DNA of 42,480 bases from Terriglobales bacterium. GTDB lineage: Bacteria > Acidobacteriota > Terriglobia > Terriglobales > Acidobacteriaceae. A program made the position numbers and the translations under genes. The DNA lies in contig JAATGG010000150.1 in the NCBI GenBank assembly GCA_015654835.1, positions 1-42,480 of the forward strand. Direction: 5' to 3'. The notes under the pieces were generated by a model that saw only the letters and a program-made list of their open reading frames with translations, did not search any database and had not been told where the DNA came from. This document shows, one piece after another, positions 1 through 8,524 of this stretch. How positions within the stretch are numbered: position 1 is the stretch's first letter; every line of letters begins with the position of its first letter.

Positions 1-156
1 CGCCAATATAGGCAGGAGAATACGGCCTCGTGGAAACGTCAATCGCGGGGTTAGGTCTGTTGCTTATACGAAACAAGAACAATTTGATCATGCTGAATTG
101 TCGAGACGCAGGCTAGAGTTGTGTCATTTCGTCGCAAGAAATCGCGGAGGAGCGAC

Positions 157-1893
157 ATGCTGGCAGGAAGCGATTTCAGATGGTTGCTCGATCGTCTCGA
201 GCCTATGCGCATGAGAATTGTGCTCGGTTTATTGTGCGTGTCTTTTGCGGGGATTGCCGCGACCATTGATCCGCTAATGATGCGTAGTTTGATCGACCGG
301 GCTCTGCCGCGAGGCGACCTGCGATTTGCGATGGAGTTGGCCGGTGGGATCGGCCTTTGCTATTTCGGCAGATCCGCTCTCTATACGATGGGTTCGCTTG
401 TCAATTTCTCCATAGCCCAGCACTGTATCCGCGATCTGCGCATCGCTCTCCTCGATCAGATGAACCGGCTTTCGGCCGACTATCACGAGCAGACGCCGAC
501 AGGCGAGAAACTGACACGGATTGAACGCGATGTCGACGAGATCGCGAATCTCGGCGCCGAAACCGCCAATCAAAGCCTTAGAGCCGTCCTGTTCTTCGTG
601 CTCAACCTGGCGATGATGGCCAGGTTGAATCTGCCCATGACTCTGACCGTTTTGCCTCTGATGCCGCTATTTGCCATCATCCAGCGACGATTCAGCGCGT
701 TATTGAAGACGAGAGCTGATGAGGCGCGCAACGAAGTTGGCGTGGCAACCAGCATGTTGAACGAGCACCTTGCAGCAGTCCCGCAGATTCAACTTCTCGG
801 TGCCGGGGAGAGATCCGCGCATCAGGCTCGATCCTTATGGGAGGGGATGCTGCGGGCACAGTGGGTTCAACGGCGCACGCAAGTGGGGTTCAGCCTTTCG
901 ATCGGCGCGATCCTGGTTGCGGCCATTCTGGTTGTGCTCGCTCTTGGCAGCGCGAAGGTAGTTGCCGGCACCCTGACTATCGGTGGCTTGGTGGCGTTCT
1001 ACGCTTATAGCACACGGGTGTTTGATCCGATCAACTCGGCGATGGACCTTTATGCACGGCTCCAGACGGTTGGAGCAAGCATTCGCCGGGTACGCGAACT
1101 GCTCGTGCTTGAGCCCAGCGTACGGGACACCGGAACTATGCGCTTCAGCTCTCCCCAACTGCATCGCGGCTTCAGGATCGAGAATGTGTCCTTCTCGTAT
1201 AGAGGAAAGCACGCACTGCGGGACATAATGCTTCGCATTGATCCGGGGGAACGGCTTGCAATCATCGGTGCTAGCGGATCGGGCAAGAGCTCCTTGGCTC
1301 GTCTTCTTGTGCGCGCCGCCGATCCGGAGGCCGGTTGCATCTTCCTCGAAGAGCACCCTCTCGCGTGCTACACGTTGGCCTCTCTGCGCGAAACGGTTCG
1401 GTTTGTCCCGCAGCACCCGGTGCTCTTTCAAGGGACAATCCGGGAGAACCTGCTGTATGGCAATCCTTTGGCGACGACCGCAGACATGCTCCGAAGCATC
1501 GAGGCAGTCCAGCTTGCGCCTGTTCTCAGAGCACTCCCACACGGACTGGACACTCCACTCGGACCTGGCGCAGCTGGCCTTTCGGGGGGAGAACGTCAAC
1601 GGCTGGCCATAGCCCGTTCACTCTTAAAGGAGTCGGCCGCGCTCATTCTGGATGAAACAACTTCGGCCCTGGACGCCCCGACAGAATGTGCTGTTCTTGC
1701 GTCCCTTGCGGAATTACGTCCATGTCAGACGCTCATTGTGATCTCGCACCACATCAGTTCACTGACGTGGGTAGACCGCTTTGCTCTGCTCGATCAGGGA
1801 AGCATCGCCGCAACAGGAAATCACTCAATGCTGTATGCGCAGTCGGCTCTCTATCGCACATTGTTCGACTCTTCAGCTCACGAAAGAACGTAA
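157..1893 (+). CDS. ABC exporter, fused permease and ATPase (MsbA/LagD-like)
   Basis: A half-size ABC exporter that would dimerise in the inner membrane and pump a lipid, peptide or drug outward using ATP; the substrate cannot be told. Residues about 10-300 form the six-helix permease domain and about 340-570 the ATPase. Visible motifs are Walker A GASGSGKSS (near residue 371), a Q-loop in FVPQHPVLFQGT, the signature LSGGERQRLAIARS, Walker B ALILDE followed by a D-loop SALD, and the switch His in VISHH. The frame is open from a GTG at 121, but the ATG at 157 follows GGAGGAG at the right distance, so I prefer it (578 aa, normal for the family). It stands alone: nothing cotranscribed is visible downstream and the upstream gene lies outside the window. 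Confidence 0.9.
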   Translation: MLAGSDFRWLLDRLEPMRMRIVLGLLCVSFAGIAATIDPLMMRSLIDRALPRGDLRFAMELAGGIGLCYFGRSALYTMGSLVNFSIAQHCIRDLRIALLDQMNRLSADYHEQTPTGEKLTRIERDVDEIANLGAETANQSLRAVLFFVLNLAMMARLNLPMTLTVLPLMPLFAIIQRRFSALLKTRADEARNEVGVATSMLNEHLAAVPQIQLLGAGERSAHQARSLWEGMLRAQWVQRRTQVGFSLSIGAILVAAILVVLALGSAKVVAGTLTIGGLVAFYAYSTRVFDPINSAMDLYARLQTVGASIRRVRELLVLEPSVRDTGTMRFSSPQLHRGFRIENVSFSYRGKHALRDIMLRIDPGERLAIIGASGSGKSSLARLLVRAADPEAGCIFLEEHPLACYTLASLRETVRFVPQHPVLFQGTIRENLLYGNPLATTADMLRSIEAVQLAPVLRALPHGLDTPLGPGAAGLSGGERQRLAIARSLLKESAALILDETTSALDAPTECAVLASLAELRPCQTLIVISHHISSLTWVDRFALLDQGSIAATGNHSMLYAQSALYRTLFDSSAHERT

Positions 1894-2427
1894 GCAGAAT
1901 TCCTTCGGGCTTGTGTGGTTCCGCAAAGGAGTTCTAAAGCCTGGCATTCGTATGCATTTGCATGGAGTTGCCCTGAATCCATCCGCCCAGGTATCTCCTG
2001 TCAATGCTTGTTTCGATAGGCATGTTTCCATGCCGTGCGGACTGACCGTCCTATTCCGCCAGATTCAGTTCCTCTTCAAAGGCGATGCTACAGCCAGTAG
2101 CCACGCCTCACCTCAGCTGCGCGAGCAGGAACTGATCGGCTCTAGCTGGTTTTTCGTTTCATTGCCGCGCAAACATCCCAAAACTGTCTATCTATGCTGG
2201 ATTCTCTTCGAGATGCAAAGTTCGCTGTGCGCTCATCGAAGATGTGCTAACTTCGCTGCGCACAAGAAAAGTCCATGGGGGAACGGATAGATAAATGTCC
2301 CGAACCCTGTTGCTCTCAGGGATAACTGCGCTGCTTTGCATTGGAAGAGCCGCTGGCAATTCACCCGTGGTAAAACTCCCATCACGGGCTATCCCTCCAC
2401 GGACTACTGCCTTCAGGCTGGTGCCTT
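1894..2427. other. Intergenic stretch, no gene recognised
   Basis: About 530 bases between the converging ABC exporter and OmpA-family genes. Open frames exist on both strands, but their translations have no recognisable domain, no ribosome-binding site and a skewed composition, so I treat them as non-coding. A short imperfect direct repeat (TTCGCTGTGCGC / TTCGCTGCGCAC) lies near 2221-2263; I see no function for it. Confidence 0.5.
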
Positions 2428-2465
2428 CACTGGTGAAGCAGGCCGGTTCACCTGCTTCGCCAGTG
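2428..2465 (-). terminator. Stem-loop just 3' of the OmpA-family gene
   Basis: CACTGGTGAAGCAGG (2428-2442) pairs with CCTGCTTCGCCAGTG (2451-2465) around an 8-base loop: 15 positions with one non-Watson-Crick pair. It begins 10 bases after the minus-strand stop codon at 2475. There is no U-run on either side, so it is either a Rho-dependent or mRNA-stabilising 3' structure rather than a classical intrinsic terminator. Confidence 0.45.
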
Positions 2466-2474
2466 TCGGGGTGT

Positions 2475-4268
2475 CTATTTCTTGGCACGACCGTGCTTCG
2501 TGGTACGTGTACGCTTCGTAGATGCTGCGGATTTCTCATCCAAGAGAGTCATTGAATCCTGGGCATTGAATGGATACAGCTTCACGGATTGTTGTCCTGT
2601 TGTGGTTAGCGTAATGTCCACGCGGCGATTCTGAGCTAGAACAATCTTCGTCAGATCGTGCAGAATCCTTTGCCGCTCGGTGTCAGTTAGCTCAGGATTG
2701 TTCTGAATGAGATCCTTGACCTGATCTTGCGTGAGTTGCTGGTCTTCGCCGACTGCTCGCGTCTCGATCTGGTTTTCAACGATGCCTTGTCCCGTCAGGA
2801 ATTGCTTCACCTGATTCACGCGACGTTCCGTGAGCGCCTGGTTGTACTCTGGCGTTCCGCGCACATCGGCATGGCCGGTGAGAATAAGGTGAGCTTCGGG
2901 CTTGATTGCCAGATAGCCTTTGAAATCCTCCGCAAGAGTTTTCAGAATCAGTTGCTGGCTCTCGACGAGGCCACCCTCAGGGTGTGCTGCCCTTGGCTGG
3001 GCGGTGGGGAAGAATACGCTGTGCAATGCCAGCCGAGCCTCAAGCCTGACCTGCTCGGGAGTTGGCTGTTGGGGCAAGGGAGCGATTGTAACGGAGGCAA
3101 CTGCCGCCGCAACGTTTCCCTTGTCGTCGGCTACGTTGCAAGTAATCGCCACAGGACCTGCCGAAGCGCCCGTGGAGGAAAAGGTTGCAGTTGCACCGTT
3201 GCCGCTGATCGAACCAGACTGGGCCGAGTAGCTATAGGTGAGCGGCCGGTTCTGCGGGCTTATCCCTGTGGCAGTGATCGTGCTGCTCTCATTTGGTTTG
3301 ATGTTTTCAGGGCTAGCCAGGCAACTGATCGTTGGCGGCTCAAACGCTTTTACGGTAAAGCTGGTCTGGCAATTCGCAACTTCGTCGGGCTTGAGGCCCA
3401 TCTTCTCGCCCTTGCCTTCTGTGACCTTGCCGCCAATTGTGTGTATGCCCGGTGCAAGCGATGCGGTTGCTACTGTTGCCGTTGCTCCGTCACCTGTCAC
3501 TCCCTCTCCCGACCAGGAGTAAACCGCATGTAGCTTCGGGTCGAGGTTGCCGGCGGTTGCTGTTACCGTGACTGGGTCGCCGGGAAAGATAAACGCGGGA
3601 CTGATGGAGCAGGCCAGGGATACCGGCACAGGCGGCGCAAAGGAACCGATGCGGAACACAACGCCGGCGCTCAAGCGAAGCATATTGAAATCGGCAATAT
3701 CTTCCTGGCGGTTGAACTGGTAATCTGCCTGGAATAGGCGAAGCGCCAAATGGTGGTTGAACAATGGCGTGTTGTAGTCCAGGCCGCCACCGCCCGTAGC
3801 CACCCAGCCCCACTGATTTTGATAGTAATAACTGCCTGCACTTTCTCCACCAACCAGGGCATGGACAAATGGAGTGAAGTGGGTGGTCGGGTACCGCAGG
3901 ATCAGACCTCCCGATCCTCCTGAGAAATCGGTGCTCGTGGGGTGGTCTTCGTTATTATCGTTGTGATAGTCGCCCTCGAACTGCACACCCACGTACTTGT
4001 TGAAGTAACGCGAAACGCTGCCGATGGCGCCATATCGGATGCCAGTGCTGTCAAAGTTGTCAAACCCGTCCGATGCGACATTTGGAGACAGATAACTGAA
4101 ACCGGCAAAAATGTCCCACTTGGAAGCAGCATTGTTGGACGCTGTTTTACTTGCGTATGTTTTTACATCCGGCGTGGTCGCATCCTGAGCGGCCATGGCA
4201 ATGGAAGCCATCCCGATAAGTGCCAAGGCAAGGATGTGATTTATTGTTTTCGAATAACTTAAATGCAT
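2475..4268 (-). CDS. OmpA-family outer membrane protein: beta-barrel, Ig-like repeats, OmpA C-domain
   Basis: A 597-aa envelope protein. A signal peptide ends near residue 26 (ASIAMA). Residues about 45-225 look like an eight-stranded OmpA-type barrel with alternating aromatic strands. Two Ig/PKD-like segments follow (about 230-395), each starting with a short Cys-containing motif (SLACSISP, ISCLASPE). The OmpA C-terminal peptidoglycan-binding domain is at about 420-555, with the hallmark segments LILTGHADVRGTPEYNQALT and RRVDITL. It should anchor the outer membrane to the cell wall. The ATG at 4266-4268 is preceded by GAGGA seven bases upstream, which fixes the start. The barrel-plus-repeats-plus-OmpA layout is common in Acidobacteriota. 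No partner gene adjoins it, and its 3' end is marked by a stem-loop. Confidence 0.9.
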   Translation of the reverse strand: MHLSYSKTINHILALALIGMASIAMAAQDATTPDVKTYASKTASNNAASKWDIFAGFSYLSPNVASDGFDNFDSTGIRYGAIGSVSRYFNKYVGVQFEGDYHNDNNEDHPTSTDFSGGSGGLILRYPTTHFTPFVHALVGGESAGSYYYQNQWGWVATGGGGLDYNTPLFNHHLALRLFQADYQFNRQEDIADFNMLRLSAGVVFRIGSFAPPVPVSLACSISPAFIFPGDPVTVTATAGNLDPKLHAVYSWSGEGVTGDGATATVATASLAPGIHTIGGKVTEGKGEKMGLKPDEVANCQTSFTVKAFEPPTISCLASPENIKPNESSTITATGISPQNRPLTYSYSAQSGSISGNGATATFSSTGASAGPVAITCNVADDKGNVAAAVASVTIAPLPQQPTPEQVRLEARLALHSVFFPTAQPRAAHPEGGLVESQQLILKTLAEDFKGYLAIKPEAHLILTGHADVRGTPEYNQALTERRVNQVKQFLTGQGIVENQIETRAVGEDQQLTQDQVKDLIQNNPELTDTERQRILHDLTKIVLAQNRRVDITLTTTGQQSVKLYPFNAQDSMTLLDEKSAASTKRTRTTKHGRAKK

Positions 4269-4689
4269 GCGTTTATCCTCAATATGGAATCAATCTCAAT
4301 AACAAATACGGAAAGGATGCCTGCCGGCGTGAAACCAATTCAGACTGCCTCGACTCTTCAACAATTGAAGAATAGTAAGACGCCTCGCCGCTCTAGCTAA
4401 TATGTTCAACCTGCGCTTCATGAATAGAGAGACGGATCTTCACCCATCCCACCAGAAACAGTGTGAATCAATTGCAGATAGTAAGACAGAAAAGCAAAGC
4501 CACTTCGCGACTCTCCGGGCGGGAGAGTAATAGCCTAACTGAAATGTACGACTCGTCCTCGAGTTGATCTGGTCTATTTTGCACAGTAGACAGGCCAATG
4601 TAGAACTCGTATCGGCGGCAGCCTTGATTGAATGGCAGCCGATTACTAATTTGCTTGGCTTGCTGCGCGAAGCTCAATTCCGCGCCTAC
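4269..4689. other. Intergenic region upstream of the OmpA-family gene
   Basis: Holds the leader and presumably the promoter of the OmpA-family gene on the minus strand. I could not pick out a convincing -35/-10 pair. The 69-codon frame at 4468-4677 (minus) has no recognisable domain or ribosome-binding site and is not called. Confidence 0.4.
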
Positions 4690-5115
4690 TTCAAATCGAA
4701 GGGAAGATCCACACGCAACGCGATGCTCTCAAAGGGCTCAATCAAGTTTGGAGCTTGGGCACGCCCTCCACAGTCCATCAGCAGTAGCGTACAGCGCCTT
4801 AGGCAACAGCCCCAACTAGCCAGCCTATGCCGGAAGTCATTGCCGTTGCCAGACCACCCCAGAACGTCACGCGAACTGCACCTGCAGGACGATCTCAAGT
4901 ACAACGGACGCTTCCAGCAGCCACGGTACAGGCGCCCAGAATTTAGCCAATGCATTGCGCAGTGGATGAGCGGCCGTGTCTGGCATCGCATTGGGACCGT
5001 CCTTTTCGAGCCGAGTACGCGCTTCTTCGCTCGTAAGGCCCACTTGGGCGCAATCCGGAGCCGGTTTTACGACGGGGCTGGTTGATGCCGAGGCAATAAG
5101 GCTAGTCAAGCTCAC
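4690..5115 (-). pseudogene. Remnant of a plasma-membrane H+-transporting P-type ATPase (N-terminus only)
   Basis: The frame 5115-4867 encodes 82 residues matching the N-terminal cation-ATPase domain of type-III proton-pumping P-type ATPases: GLTSEEARTRLEKDGPNAMP, then FWAPVPWLLEASVVLEIVLQ at the start of the first membrane helix. It then hits a stop. A second short block, GRAQA, in another frame near 4754-4769 corresponds to the family's conserved QEGRAQAT segment. After that nothing of the roughly 800-residue enzyme remains. The remnant lies 18 bases behind the universal stress protein gene on the same strand, so the two probably formed an operon. What is left cannot pump protons: phosphorylation, actuator and most membrane segments are gone. 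Confidence 0.75.
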
Positions 5116-5133
5116 CGTTGGGCACCTGAATCG

Positions 5134-5655
5134 CTAATCTCTCCACCACCATTCCATTAAACTGCCGGAGGTCGTTTTCACTTCTGATTCCGGTTTGGCT
5201 GAGTGAAGAAGCAGGAGTGGGCACTGTGCGAGCTTAACTACCTTTTCGGCAATCGAGCCGAATACAAGGGGGTGCCAGCCTGAGATACCGTGGGTGGAGA
5301 TCACGATCATATCAATATGTTCGCGATCGACCACTCCCATGATGTTGCCGACTACGTCATTTCCAACTTCAACGCTGAAAGTTGACTTCACTCCTCTGGT
5401 TTGAAGTGCATCCTTGCACTTGGCCAGATGGGCCTCTGCGTATTTTCTTGCATTCTCAAGAAAGGCGGCCTCTGGAATGAAGTCTGGAATTGTCGTGGTT
5501 GGGAACTCCGGGATTACGTTCACGAGATGGAGTTCAGCTTGAAAGTGCTGGGCAAGATCCGCAGCCACATCCAGCGCGGCCTGGGAGGACGGGCTGAAGT
5601 CTATAGGCAGAAGAATCTTTGTCGGGATAGAAGGAAAACGATTGATTTCGGGCAT
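5134..5655 (-). CDS. Universal stress protein, UspA family
   Basis: A 173-aa single-domain cytoplasmic UspA protein. The fold starts at KILLPIDFSPSSQAALDVA and ends at the ATP-binding loop STHG-(9 residues)-GS followed by EKVVKLAQCPLLLL. The first Gly of the G2xG9xG(S/T) signature is Ser here, as in many ATP-binding members, so nucleotide binding is likely but not certain. The frame is open to 5787, but residues before MPEINRF are not conserved-looking, and the ATG at 5653-5655 has GAGAG a few bases upstream, so I start there. Such proteins respond to starvation, low oxygen or acid stress. The H+-ATPase remnant directly downstream fits an acid or energy-stress context. Confidence 0.88.
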   Translation of the reverse strand: MPEINRFPSIPTKILLPIDFSPSSQAALDVAADLAQHFQAELHLVNVIPEFPTTTIPDFIPEAAFLENARKYAEAHLAKCKDALQTRGVKSTFSVEVGNDVVGNIMGVVDREHIDMIVISTHGISGWHPLVFGSIAEKVVKLAQCPLLLLHSAKPESEVKTTSGSLMEWWWRD

Positions 5656-5827
5656 GATGGCTCTCGCTGACTGACCAGATTGATTAGGCTCAAGTCTCCT
5701 TCGTTTTGAGAGCAAAGGCTGTGCTCTTTTGGACATCCGAGCGCAGAGCGTTTGTCCGATCCCCATTCGACCGGCATCGATTCGCACAGACGCCTATAAT
5801 GAGGTTGACCCCAGAAAGAGACCTGAT

Positions 5828-6373
5828 CTGTTAAAGAAATCCTTGATCATCAGTTTCGTTGCCGCGTTGGCATTCTCTTTCTTTCCCGCTGCAAGAGCGG
5901 CAGGAGCAGCAACGCCTGCGGATTCCGCGCCTTATCGACTTCGCCTCTATCACCTTCATACCGGAGAACGTCTCGATGTTGTCTACCGGATAGGTGACCA
6001 ATACCTTCCGGAAGGCGTTGCGGCACTGGACCATTTTCTTCGCGACCACCGTACCGGTGAAGCGAAGGACTATGACATCAAGGAATTCGATCTCCTGCAT
6101 GACCTTTTGGCCAAACTGGGTCATCTCGACAGTGAGATCGACATCGTCTGCGGCTATCGCACTCCTTGGAGCAACAACTATCTCCGGGAGCGTAGCAATG
6201 GTGTTGCGCTGCACAGCCAGCATATGGAAGCTAAAGCAATCGATATTCGCATTCCGGGTATACCCACCGCCCAGGTTCGCGATGCCGCGCTGTCTTTAAG
6301 ACGCGGTGGCGTCGGTTATTACGCGCAATCAAATTTTGTGCATGTTGACGTAGGCCCGGTGCGCCGCTGGTAG
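5828..6373 (+). CDS. MepK/YcbK-like murein endopeptidase (DUF882, peptidase M15 fold), exported
   Basis: A zinc-dependent endopeptidase expected to cut peptidoglycan crosslinks in the periplasm; E. coli MepK prefers 3-3 crosslinks. A signal sequence (LIISFVAALAFSFF, ending near ARA) precedes the mature domain. The zinc site is visible as HMEAKAID (H-x6-D) and FVHVDVG near the C-terminus; the family segment DIVCGYRTPWSNNYLR is also present. The start is uncertain: the frame is open from a TTG at 5729, but a TATAAT lies at 5795-5800, and downstream in-frame choices are CTG 5828 or TTG 5843. An out-of-frame ATG at 5799 would join this frame if one base were missing near 5830. It converges, 12 bases apart, on the L,D-transpeptidase gene. 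Confidence 0.82.
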   Translation: MLKKSLIISFVAALAFSFFPAARAAGAATPADSAPYRLRLYHLHTGERLDVVYRIGDQYLPEGVAALDHFLRDHRTGEAKDYDIKEFDLLHDLLAKLGHLDSEIDIVCGYRTPWSNNYLRERSNGVALHSQHMEAKAIDIRIPGIPTAQVRDAALSLRRGGVGYYAQSNFVHVDVGPVRRW

Positions 6374-6385
6374 ACGATATTCCGA

Positions 6386-8200
6386 TCAACGGTTCGTCTG
6401 GTTCTTTGCCAAGGCATCGTTGAGGATCCCGTCAAGTCCATAGATGTCGTTGTAGAAATAGACTTCACCGTTCTCTTCGACAATCGCCGTTAGATAAACG
6501 ATGACCACCGGCACTGGCCTCGTGAGGTTTACCTGGTGGTTGTCGGGGCCAGACTGCATGGCTGCCTTGATACTTTCCAACGTCCACTTGGACTGATCCT
6601 TGAGGAGCCACGCCGCAAGCTCCGCCGGTTCCTCCACGCGGATACATCCGTGACTGAAATCGCGCCGGGACTGGTTGAACAACTCCGGCGCCGGCGTACT
6701 GTGCAGGTATACATCGAATTCATTGGGAAACATGAATTTGACCAAGCCAAGGGCGTTTCGCGGTCCGGGCTTTTGCCGTATCAGGATCCTGCCTGACTTT
6801 ATCTCTGCCAGCACGGTTTGGCTCACCGCTCCCGCGGCTACGATATGCCCATTCTGATCCGTGGCTTCAAAGCCTTTCTGGGCGAGGTAGCGCGGGTTCC
6901 TTAGAAGCTTGGGAACAATCTCCGCGCGAACGATATCGAGGGGAAGATTCCAATACGGCCGGAAGATGATGTACTTCATTTCCTTGGCAAAGACGGGCGT
7001 CTGATGGTTGAGCGCCTTCCCAACGACAACATTCATCCGCAACGCAATGGTGTGATCGTCCGAAAAGACGCGCAGTTTAAAGCCGGGGATATTCACCGCG
7101 ACAGGTAGTTGCGGGTAGTCCGCCGGAAGCCATCTCCACCTTTCAAGAGAATCTTCCAATTGGATCACACGTGTACCCAGGGGCATATTCAACTGTGCAA
7201 TCGTTTCTTTGTCGAGCCGTCCTTCGGACTTCAACCCGTGCCGGGTTTGAAAGTGCTTAACCGCTTCTACCAATGGCTCACTATAGGTAGTTGCGTTCGG
7301 ATCGGCAACAGCGCTTTGCGGCAGGTCGCCAAGCAGGCGAAGCCGGTCACCCAATTGCTGAGCACTGGAATACGCATCGCCGCTCTTCACCGTCTTTTGC
7401 AGATCAGGCAACGGCTGGCTATGGTCCTGGGCCGCCAAGGCCAGATATGTCTTGAGCGCTGTCTCGGTTCGTTGGTAGCCCAGGTATTGAGGTTCTACCT
7501 TGTTCATGACGTCCGCGAGATTGCTCCCCGCCAGAACTTTCTGCACCAAGAACTGTGGCAAGTCATAGTGCTTCTGATCGAGATCGATGCCAAACTCTAA
7601 GGGCTTCGGATTGACTCTTCCGATTCGGAGATTGGAGAAATACCTCATCGCGTTGACCGTCAAAGCTGCGTCAAAGTTTGCCACGGTTTCCGCGTTTCCC
7701 GGCGCGGCCTTGAGCGCAGCCATTCGCTCAGGCCAGTGTGATGCATCGTAGTCTTCCGGATTGAGCCCTTTTTGTTGGCTGCTCTCGATTGCCGAAATAA
7801 CGGCGAGTGCCTCCGGGGTCGCTTTTCCCTCGCGCACCCAAGCGGGTGAGTATTGGATCGCCTCGTAAACCTTCCGAGCGTTATGTTGATCGCTGATGAA
7901 GTTCGCCGAACCGTTCTCAGAGGGTGTTGCAGAAGATGTCAGCGTACGCAGTTTCTCGGCGACGGCTCCGGCATCCACGGAATTGCTTCCAATGCGCGGT
8001 GTGACAACAGGCTGTGAATGGCAACCGGCTAGAAGTTGGCACGTAAGCAGAATCAGCGTCAGTCCCGCCGTGGAGCCATGAGGTGACGTTCCTAACGGCA
8101 GGGGCTTCTCGTTGGAGGCATTAGGGATGTTTAGGCGCCTCTGTGGCACTTTGGCCGATGATTGGCAGTCTGACCGTTGCTCGACAGAAATGGTGATCAA
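6386..8200 (-). CDS. YcbB/LdtD-type L,D-transpeptidase with peptidoglycan-binding domain (putative lipoprotein)
   Basis: A large L,D-transpeptidase that makes 3-3 crosslinks in peptidoglycan. By ORF numbering, a hydrophobic segment with a lipobox (QLLAGC, Cys60) suggests lipid anchoring. A YcbB scaffold region covers about 100-290, a PG_binding_1 domain lies near 305-345 (VKHFQTRHGLKSEGRLD), and the YkuD catalytic domain at about 372-530 holds the catalytic Cys519 in DFSHGCIRV, with a His 19 residues earlier. At 604 aa it matches LdtD-class length. The frame opens with TTG at 8200; a GTG at 8149 is an alternative, neither with a clear ribosome-binding site. In E. coli, ldtD and mepK are neighbours too, and here the two genes are convergent. 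Confidence 0.88.
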   Translation of the reverse strand: MITISVEQRSDCQSSAKVPQRRLNIPNASNEKPLPLGTSPHGSTAGLTLILLTCQLLAGCHSQPVVTPRIGSNSVDAGAVAEKLRTLTSSATPSENGSANFISDQHNARKVYEAIQYSPAWVREGKATPEALAVISAIESSQQKGLNPEDYDASHWPERMAALKAAPGNAETVANFDAALTVNAMRYFSNLRIGRVNPKPLEFGIDLDQKHYDLPQFLVQKVLAGSNLADVMNKVEPQYLGYQRTETALKTYLALAAQDHSQPLPDLQKTVKSGDAYSSAQQLGDRLRLLGDLPQSAVADPNATTYSEPLVEAVKHFQTRHGLKSEGRLDKETIAQLNMPLGTRVIQLEDSLERWRWLPADYPQLPVAVNIPGFKLRVFSDDHTIALRMNVVVGKALNHQTPVFAKEMKYIIFRPYWNLPLDIVRAEIVPKLLRNPRYLAQKGFEATDQNGHIVAAGAVSQTVLAEIKSGRILIRQKPGPRNALGLVKFMFPNEFDVYLHSTPAPELFNQSRRDFSHGCIRVEEPAELAAWLLKDQSKWTLESIKAAMQSGPDNHQVNLTRPVPVVIVYLTAIVEENGEVYFYNDIYGLDGILNDALAKNQTNR

Positions 8201-8424
8201 TGCGCTTGCCGGGAGCGAGGCTGGCGCGCAGAACTGACGAGTCGGTGTGCGCGCATAAGGTCAGACGCCTCTGAAACCATTGCCATACTCTGCGCTGCGG
8301 TCTTTTGCCACCAGATGTTGAACCCGTCAGCGGCAAGACTCGGATTAGGAAGAACGTGACGGTGGATTGTCTTTTTCCGCGCTGTGAAGGACTCAGAGCT
8401 TTGTGCATTGAATTCTGAATGCAT
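8197..8424 (-). CDS. Possible small protein of unknown function (75 aa)
   Basis: An ATG-initiated frame whose TGA overlaps the TTG at the front of the L,D-transpeptidase frame (ATTGA), which would allow translational coupling. The product is basic, without membrane segment or known domain; a central stretch reads FNIWWQKTAAQSMAMV. The nearest purine-rich motif (AGGA) lies 10 bases upstream of the ATG, which is far. Another frame is open here as well, so coding status is doubtful. Apart from it, the 320 bases between the L,D-transpeptidase and DUF1269 genes show nothing I recognise. Confidence 0.2.
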   Translation of the reverse strand: MHSEFNAQSSESFTARKKTIHRHVLPNPSLAADGFNIWWQKTAAQSMAMVSEASDLMRAHRLVSSARQPRSRQAH

Positions 8425-8524
8425 GTTGAATTCGTCCTATTCCGATGCGGATTCGCTCACGGAGTATCAGGCTGGTGGAATTGCGTAAAAGAATCTATCA
8501 GTTACCTGAATCGACCGAACTGGT

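Noticed and set aside
835..1599. 254-codon minus-strand frame inside the ABC exporter gene
   Set aside because: It is the antisense shadow of a strongly conserved ATPase gene; its translation has no domain and no ribosome-binding site.
1781..2290. 169-codon frame running out of the ABC gene into the intergenic region
   Set aside because: Starts inside the ABC gene in another frame, no ribosome-binding site, no recognisable domain.
2727..3533. 268-codon plus-strand frame opposite the OmpA-family gene
   Set aside because: Cys/Arg-rich shadow of the OmpA-family coding sequence, without domain similarity.
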